Below, in pieces: positions 39,418 to 42,587 of a stretch of DNA of 42,587 bases. The DNA comes from JAVBNC01 sp031551765 (GTDB taxonomy: Bacteria > Desulfobacterota > Desulfovibrionia > Desulfovibrionales > Desulfovibrionaceae), in assembly GCA_031551765.1 (NCBI GenBank), contig JAVBNC010000110.1, positions 1 to 42,587 of the forward strand, given 5' to 3'. The notes under the pieces were generated by a model. It saw nothing but the letters and a program-made list of their open reading frames with translations, did no database searches and was not told the DNA's origin. The translations under genes and the position numbers were made by a program. Numbering within the stretch: the stretch's first letter is position 1; every line of letters begins with the position of its first letter.

Positions 39418-40638
39418 CTATTTACGGCTTTCCAGATAGCGCCAGGCCACGGAGGCCATGACGGCGGCCGCGTCCGCCAGCGCGTCATCGTTGACCCGGA
39501 AGGATGGGTCATGGTGCGACTGGCCAATGCCTTTCTTTTCATCCGCCATGCCCATGAAGAACAGGGCGGAGGGGAAGCGGGAGGCGTATTCGCGGAAATC
39601 TTCGGACCCGGTTATCATCTCCATGTCACAAACGTGTTCCGCGCCCAGCACGCGTTCCCCGGCCTCGCGCACCAGGGCCGTCATGGCCGCGTCGTTGCGC
39701 ACGGCGTCGCCGTTGATGAGCAGGTTGTAGGCCGTGGTGCAGCGGTGCGCTTCCGCCGTCTTTTGCGCCATTTCCCCGATGCGCGCGCCGATGAACTCCA
39801 CCGTTTCCAGGGAAGCCGCCCGGATGGTGCCGGAAAGCTCCACTTCCTCCGGAATGATGTTGGTGGCCGTGCCGCCGTGGATGGTGCCCACGGTGATCAG
39901 CGCGGGCTGCGTGGGGCTCACTTCCCGCGAAACCACGGTCTGCAGGGCCGAGACCACGTTGCAGGCCGCCACGATGGGGTCGTGCCCCAGGTGCGGGCTG
40001 GCGCCGTGGGTGCCCTGGCCGATGATCTTGAGCGTGAAGCGGCCGGAAGCCATCATGGCCGCGCCTTCCTTGACGAACAGCTTGCCCGCCTCGAAAGGCC
40101 CCCAGACGTGCATGCCAAACACCGCTTCCACCCCTTCCATGGCCCCGGAGCGGATCACGTAGCTGGCTCCGGACAGGGGCTTTTCAAAGTGCGTGACCCG
40201 CGTTTCCTCGCCGGGCTGGAAAATGAGCCGCACCCGGCCGGGCAGCTGCGCTTCTTTGGCTTTAAGCAGTTTCGCGGCGCCCAGCAGCACGGCGGTATGG
40301 GCGTCGTGCCCGCAGGCGTGCATGACCCCGGCCACGGTGGAGCGGCAGGGCACGTCCGCCGTTTCGGTGAGCGGCAGCGCATCCAGGTCCCCGCGCAGAG
40401 CCACCAGCGGGCCACCTTGCCCCAAATCCGCCCTGGCCCCGGTTTCCACGGGCCCGAAGCCCGTGGAAACGTCCGCGTAGCCGAAGGAACGCAGCGTGTC
40501 CGCCACAAAGGCCGTGGTATTCACCTCTTTGTACGAAAGCTCGGGGTTGGCGTGCAGGTGCCGCCGCCAGGCAATAATATCGGCGGCGATTTTGGCGGCT
40601 TCTTGTTTAAACTCTTTATAAATTGCGTTATTAGCCAT
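39418..40638 (-). CDS. M20-family amidohydrolase
   Basis: 406-residue metallo-amidohydrolase of the M20D/hippurate hydrolase class (AbgB, aminoacylase and IAA-amino acid hydrolase relatives), acting on N-acyl amino acids. The metal-site blocks are LRGDLDALPL (81-90), MHACGHDAHTA (106-116, with Cys109 and His111) and QPGEE (141-145). GHDPIVAA and the closing HHDPSFRVNDD are also typical. There is no signal peptide, so it is cytoplasmic. It lies 209 bases downstream of a DcuC-family carrier, the gap being filled by repeat B6, so the pair may import and then cleave an amide-linked acid. Confidence 0.9.
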   Translation of the reverse strand: MANNAIYKEFKQEAAKIAADIIAWRRHLHANPELSYKEVNTTAFVADTLRSFGYADVSTGFGPVETGARADLGQGGPLVALRGDLDALPLTETADVPCRSTVAGVMHACGHDAHTAVLLGAAKLLKAKEAQLPGRVRLIFQPGEETRVTHFEKPLSGASYVIRSGAMEGVEAVFGMHVWGPFEAGKLFVKEGAAMMASGRFTLKIIGQGTHGASPHLGHDPIVAACNVVSALQTVVSREVSPTQPALITVGTIHGGTATNIIPEEVELSGTIRAASLETVEFIGARIGEMAQKTAEAHRCTTAYNLLINGDAVRNDAAMTALVREAGERVLGAEHVCDMEMITGSEDFREYASRFPSALFFMGMADEKKGIGQSHHDPSFRVNDDALADAAAVMASVAWRYLESRK

Positions 40639-40673
40639 GATGGTCTCCTGTCTGAGCGCTCTTTCCCTTTAGC

Positions 40674-40842
40674 CACCCTGAACGGGTTCCAAGGGGCGCG
40701 TCCCTTGGCGGGTGCAGGGATCTCGCAACCGCAGGACGCGGTTGCGCACGGAGCGTAGCGACGCCCGTAGGGGGCGGCACAGGACGTGCCGCATCGAGCC
40801 CTGCTCTCGTCCTTAGATGGCTTCGACAAAATTGCCTTTTCC
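40674..40842. repeat. Family B repeat, long copy B6
   Basis: Shares both ends with the other copies (CACCCTGAACGGGTTCC and GGCTTCGACAAAATTGCC), but an extra internal block of about 75 bases carries two stem-loops on AGGAC loops: CAACCGC (40726-40732) with GCGGTTG (40738-40744), and GCGGCAC (40774-40780) with GTGCCGC (40786-40792). GAGCGTAGCGACGCCCG lies between them and recurs in B2. The GTCGAAGCC end lies about six bases past the DcuC-type stop. Confidence 0.8.
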
Positions 40843-40847
40843 GTCCT

Positions 40848-42215
40848 CTAGTTAAACAGAAAGTAGTTTCCAATCATCATTACGATCCAGGCCGCCGTGA
40901 TAGGAACAATGGTGCGGCGGATAATGGCCACGGGGGTTATGCCCACGGCGGAGGCCACGATAATGGTGGCCCCGGCCACCGGGGAAAGGCAGCGCGCCAG
41001 GTTGGCGGTGAACTGCATGGAGGAGACAAGCTGGGTCACGTCCCCGCCCAGACCGGCGGCCACATCCGTGGCCAGGGAACCGAAGCTGGTCATGGCGCCC
41101 ACGCCGCTGCCGGTAAGGAAGGTGACCAGCGCGATAAGGCCGGAAAGCAGACCGGACATGGCGGTCACGCCAAAGCCGCCCGCTTGCGCGCCCTTGAGCA
41201 CCAGGTCGATCAGGCCGGTGAGCCGCAGGCCGGTGGCGAAAATTTCCGCCGCGATAATCAGCGCGACGATGGAGCCGAACACGGTGCCCATGGCCTTGAT
41301 CATGGACATGGCGTCCTTGAAGACCTTGCGCGCGTCCCGCAGACGGATGAGTTCCACAATGGCGCCCACGATCCAGCTCAGAAACAGCGCGGTCACGGTG
41401 GTGAGCTGGATCTTTTCGTAGCCCAGCTTGCTGAACACGCAGAGCAGCACAATGGGCAGCACGGGCATGAAGGCATAGAATTTGGGACCGATGGGCATAT
41501 TTTCCGCGCTGCCCACGGTGGCGTTTTCGTACACGTCGTCGTTTTTGCGATCAAAGTAGGACTGCACGAAAACGTTCAGAATGGCGATGGTGGCCATAAT
41601 GCAGGCGGCAATGGGGATCTGGTACTTGACGAAATAGACGATGGGCTCCACCCCGGCGATTCTGGCGGCGAAAATGGCCGTGCCCGTGCCGGGGCCCATG
41701 CCTATGCTGCCGGAACAGAAAATAGCCGCCGCGGCCGCGGCCGGAGACAGACCCAAAGCGGAAAGAACGGGATAAATAGTGGTCAGCAGCAGCATGGAAA
41801 GACCGCCGTGGCTGGGCACCACCGGGGAAATGCACTGGCCCAGCAGGTAGCAGAGCGAAAGCACCAGGTAGGGGCTTTTCAGCTTTTTCAGCGGGGCGAT
41901 GCTCACGCTGACCAGGGCGCCGGAAGCGCCAATGGTCTCCATGTACTTGGCGAAGCCGCCCGCGCTCATGATGATCAGGCCGATGTTGGTGATTTGCCGG
42001 GTGCTGACCACGCGGAGCAGGTCCACCATGTCGAACCACACCAGGCCCGTGGAGGGCACTCCTTTGGGCAGAATGGAGGTTTTGCCGCAGAGAATGGCGA
42101 TGCTGGTAAGGATCAGACCGGCGGCAAACAACACGATGTGGGTTTGGAAGCGTTTTATCACCATCCAGCCTGTTGCGATGGTGACGAGAATGGCAAGAAA
42201 CGGAGCAACACCCAT
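40848..42215 (-). CDS. DcuC-family anaerobic C4-dicarboxylate carrier
   Basis: 455-residue inner-membrane carrier with about 12 hydrophobic segments. IGLIIMSAGGFAKYMETIGA, KSPYLVLSLCYLLGQCISPV and AAAAAAIFCSGSIGMGPGTG follow the DcuC pattern, as do the paired re-entrant-like regions and ANLARCLSPVAGATIIVASA near the end. DcuC exchanges or exports succinate and fumarate during anaerobic growth. The substrate here may differ, because the gene precedes an amidohydrolase. Of two in-frame ATGs two codons apart, the second (42215) is chosen: GGGAG is six bases before it and abuts the first. Confidence 0.82.
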   Translation of the reverse strand: MGVAPFLAILVTIATGWMVIKRFQTHIVLFAAGLILTSIAILCGKTSILPKGVPSTGLVWFDMVDLLRVVSTRQITNIGLIIMSAGGFAKYMETIGASGALVSVSIAPLKKLKSPYLVLSLCYLLGQCISPVVPSHGGLSMLLLTTIYPVLSALGLSPAAAAAAIFCSGSIGMGPGTGTAIFAARIAGVEPIVYFVKYQIPIAACIMATIAILNVFVQSYFDRKNDDVYENATVGSAENMPIGPKFYAFMPVLPIVLLCVFSKLGYEKIQLTTVTALFLSWIVGAIVELIRLRDARKVFKDAMSMIKAMGTVFGSIVALIIAAEIFATGLRLTGLIDLVLKGAQAGGFGVTAMSGLLSGLIALVTFLTGSGVGAMTSFGSLATDVAAGLGGDVTQLVSSMQFTANLARCLSPVAGATIIVASAVGITPVAIIRRTIVPITAAWIVMMIGNYFLFN

Positions 42216-42587
42216 TAACATCTCCCTGTGGTTTGCCTGCCGGCGTGTGCTGCGCCAAGCCGGGGCGTTGGTTTTGCTAAAACCGCGCTGGTCTTTTCTC
42301 CATCATGCGAGTGCTCATAAGCGAGGCTGTAAGGTATACAGGCATGCCTTTCCATATGCCGAACAATTTACTCATTGCGCTTTCCGCAATTTTTCAGAAC
42401 ATGGCGACCCTGTTACCGGAAAAAACAGACGTTTTTCCCAGTCCGTTACGCGGTTGCCAAGGAAAAGGCGCCGTGGCGCGCGGAACGGCGCCACTCCCGG
42501 GAACTATTTCAGGCACACTTTTACGGCGTTTCGGCATAAACCCCGGGCATAAAAAATCCGCGCGTCAATACACGGCCTACTGCAGAA
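42216..42587. other. Non-coding upstream region of the DcuC-type gene
   Basis: No credible gene. It holds the ribosome site GGGAG (42222-42226), a palindrome GGTTTT (42270-42275) with AAAACC (42279-42284), and a 10-base palindrome AGGCATGCCT (42340-42349). The sequence is more AT-rich than its neighbours. A promoter for the leftward DcuC-type gene must lie here, but I cannot fix its boxes. Nothing else is recognised up to the window end. Confidence 0.4.

Noticed and set aside
1..42587. CRISPR array or insertion sequence behind the repeats
   Set aside because: The repeats are scattered, differ in length and have no regular spacers. No cas gene or transposase reading frame is present.

Overview
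The window is GC-rich, densely coded, Gram-negative chromosomal DNA with 33 supportable protein genes. All lie on the minus strand except three (5269-8793). Lipopolysaccharide-type sugar genes (KdnA/KdnB, a KdsB-like enzyme), a TAXI-type TRAP transporter, a DcuC-type anaerobic carrier and CoA-ester catabolism suggest an anaerobic or host-associated proteobacterium. Desulfovibrionaceae is a plausible guess from gene content only. I see no tRNA, rRNA, CRISPR array or transposase.

Layout. (1) 1-407: no gene; a terminator and three dispersed repeats. (2) 408-8793: a divergent CoA-ester locus. DUF1028 protein, MFS transporter, enoyl-CoA hydratase and a type III CoA-transferase are read leftward. 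A LysR regulator, a second enoyl-CoA hydratase and a 3-hydroxyacyl-CoA dehydrogenase are read rightward. The logic is uptake of an organic acid, CoA transfer, hydration and oxidation; the substrate is unknown. (3) 8999-11597: periplasmic rhodanese and transketolase. (4) 11875-22200: a surface-glycan cluster with a 2-hydroxyacid dehydrogenase, hexapeptide acyltransferase, KdsB-like cytidylyltransferase, epimerase, HpcH-type aldolase, Wzx-like flippase, LIC12162-type transferase, NeuB-type synthase, SpsF-like cytidylyltransferase and a methyltransferase. (5) 22356-26284: a LacI regulator, TAXI binding protein and fused TRAP permease operon. (6) 26473-36595: a tight seven-gene operon. (7) 36928-39213: the kdnA/kdnB pair for 8-amino-Kdo. 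(8) 39418-42215: M20 amidohydrolase and DcuC-family carrier.

The most unusual system is region 6. The three parts of an ABC importer of the putative 2-aminoethylphosphonate class are interleaved, with overlapping or near-abutting genes, with a PseF-PseG-like fusion, a 988-residue YidC-like/alkaline-phosphatase-superfamily fusion, a CDP-glycerol glycerophosphotransferase-like protein and a small TagD-like cytidylyltransferase. The gene order suggests import of a phosphonate or phospho-alcohol, activation with CTP, and transfer onto a surface polymer, by analogy to choline import, activation and transfer by Lic proteins. This is inference.

The second notable layer is a set of four dispersed hairpin repeat families (called A to D here) in the gaps between genes. 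Almost every copy sits flush against, or overlaps, a stop codon. Families A, C and D show compensatory base changes that preserve their stems, and families B and D share a small stem-loop module with an AGGAC loop.
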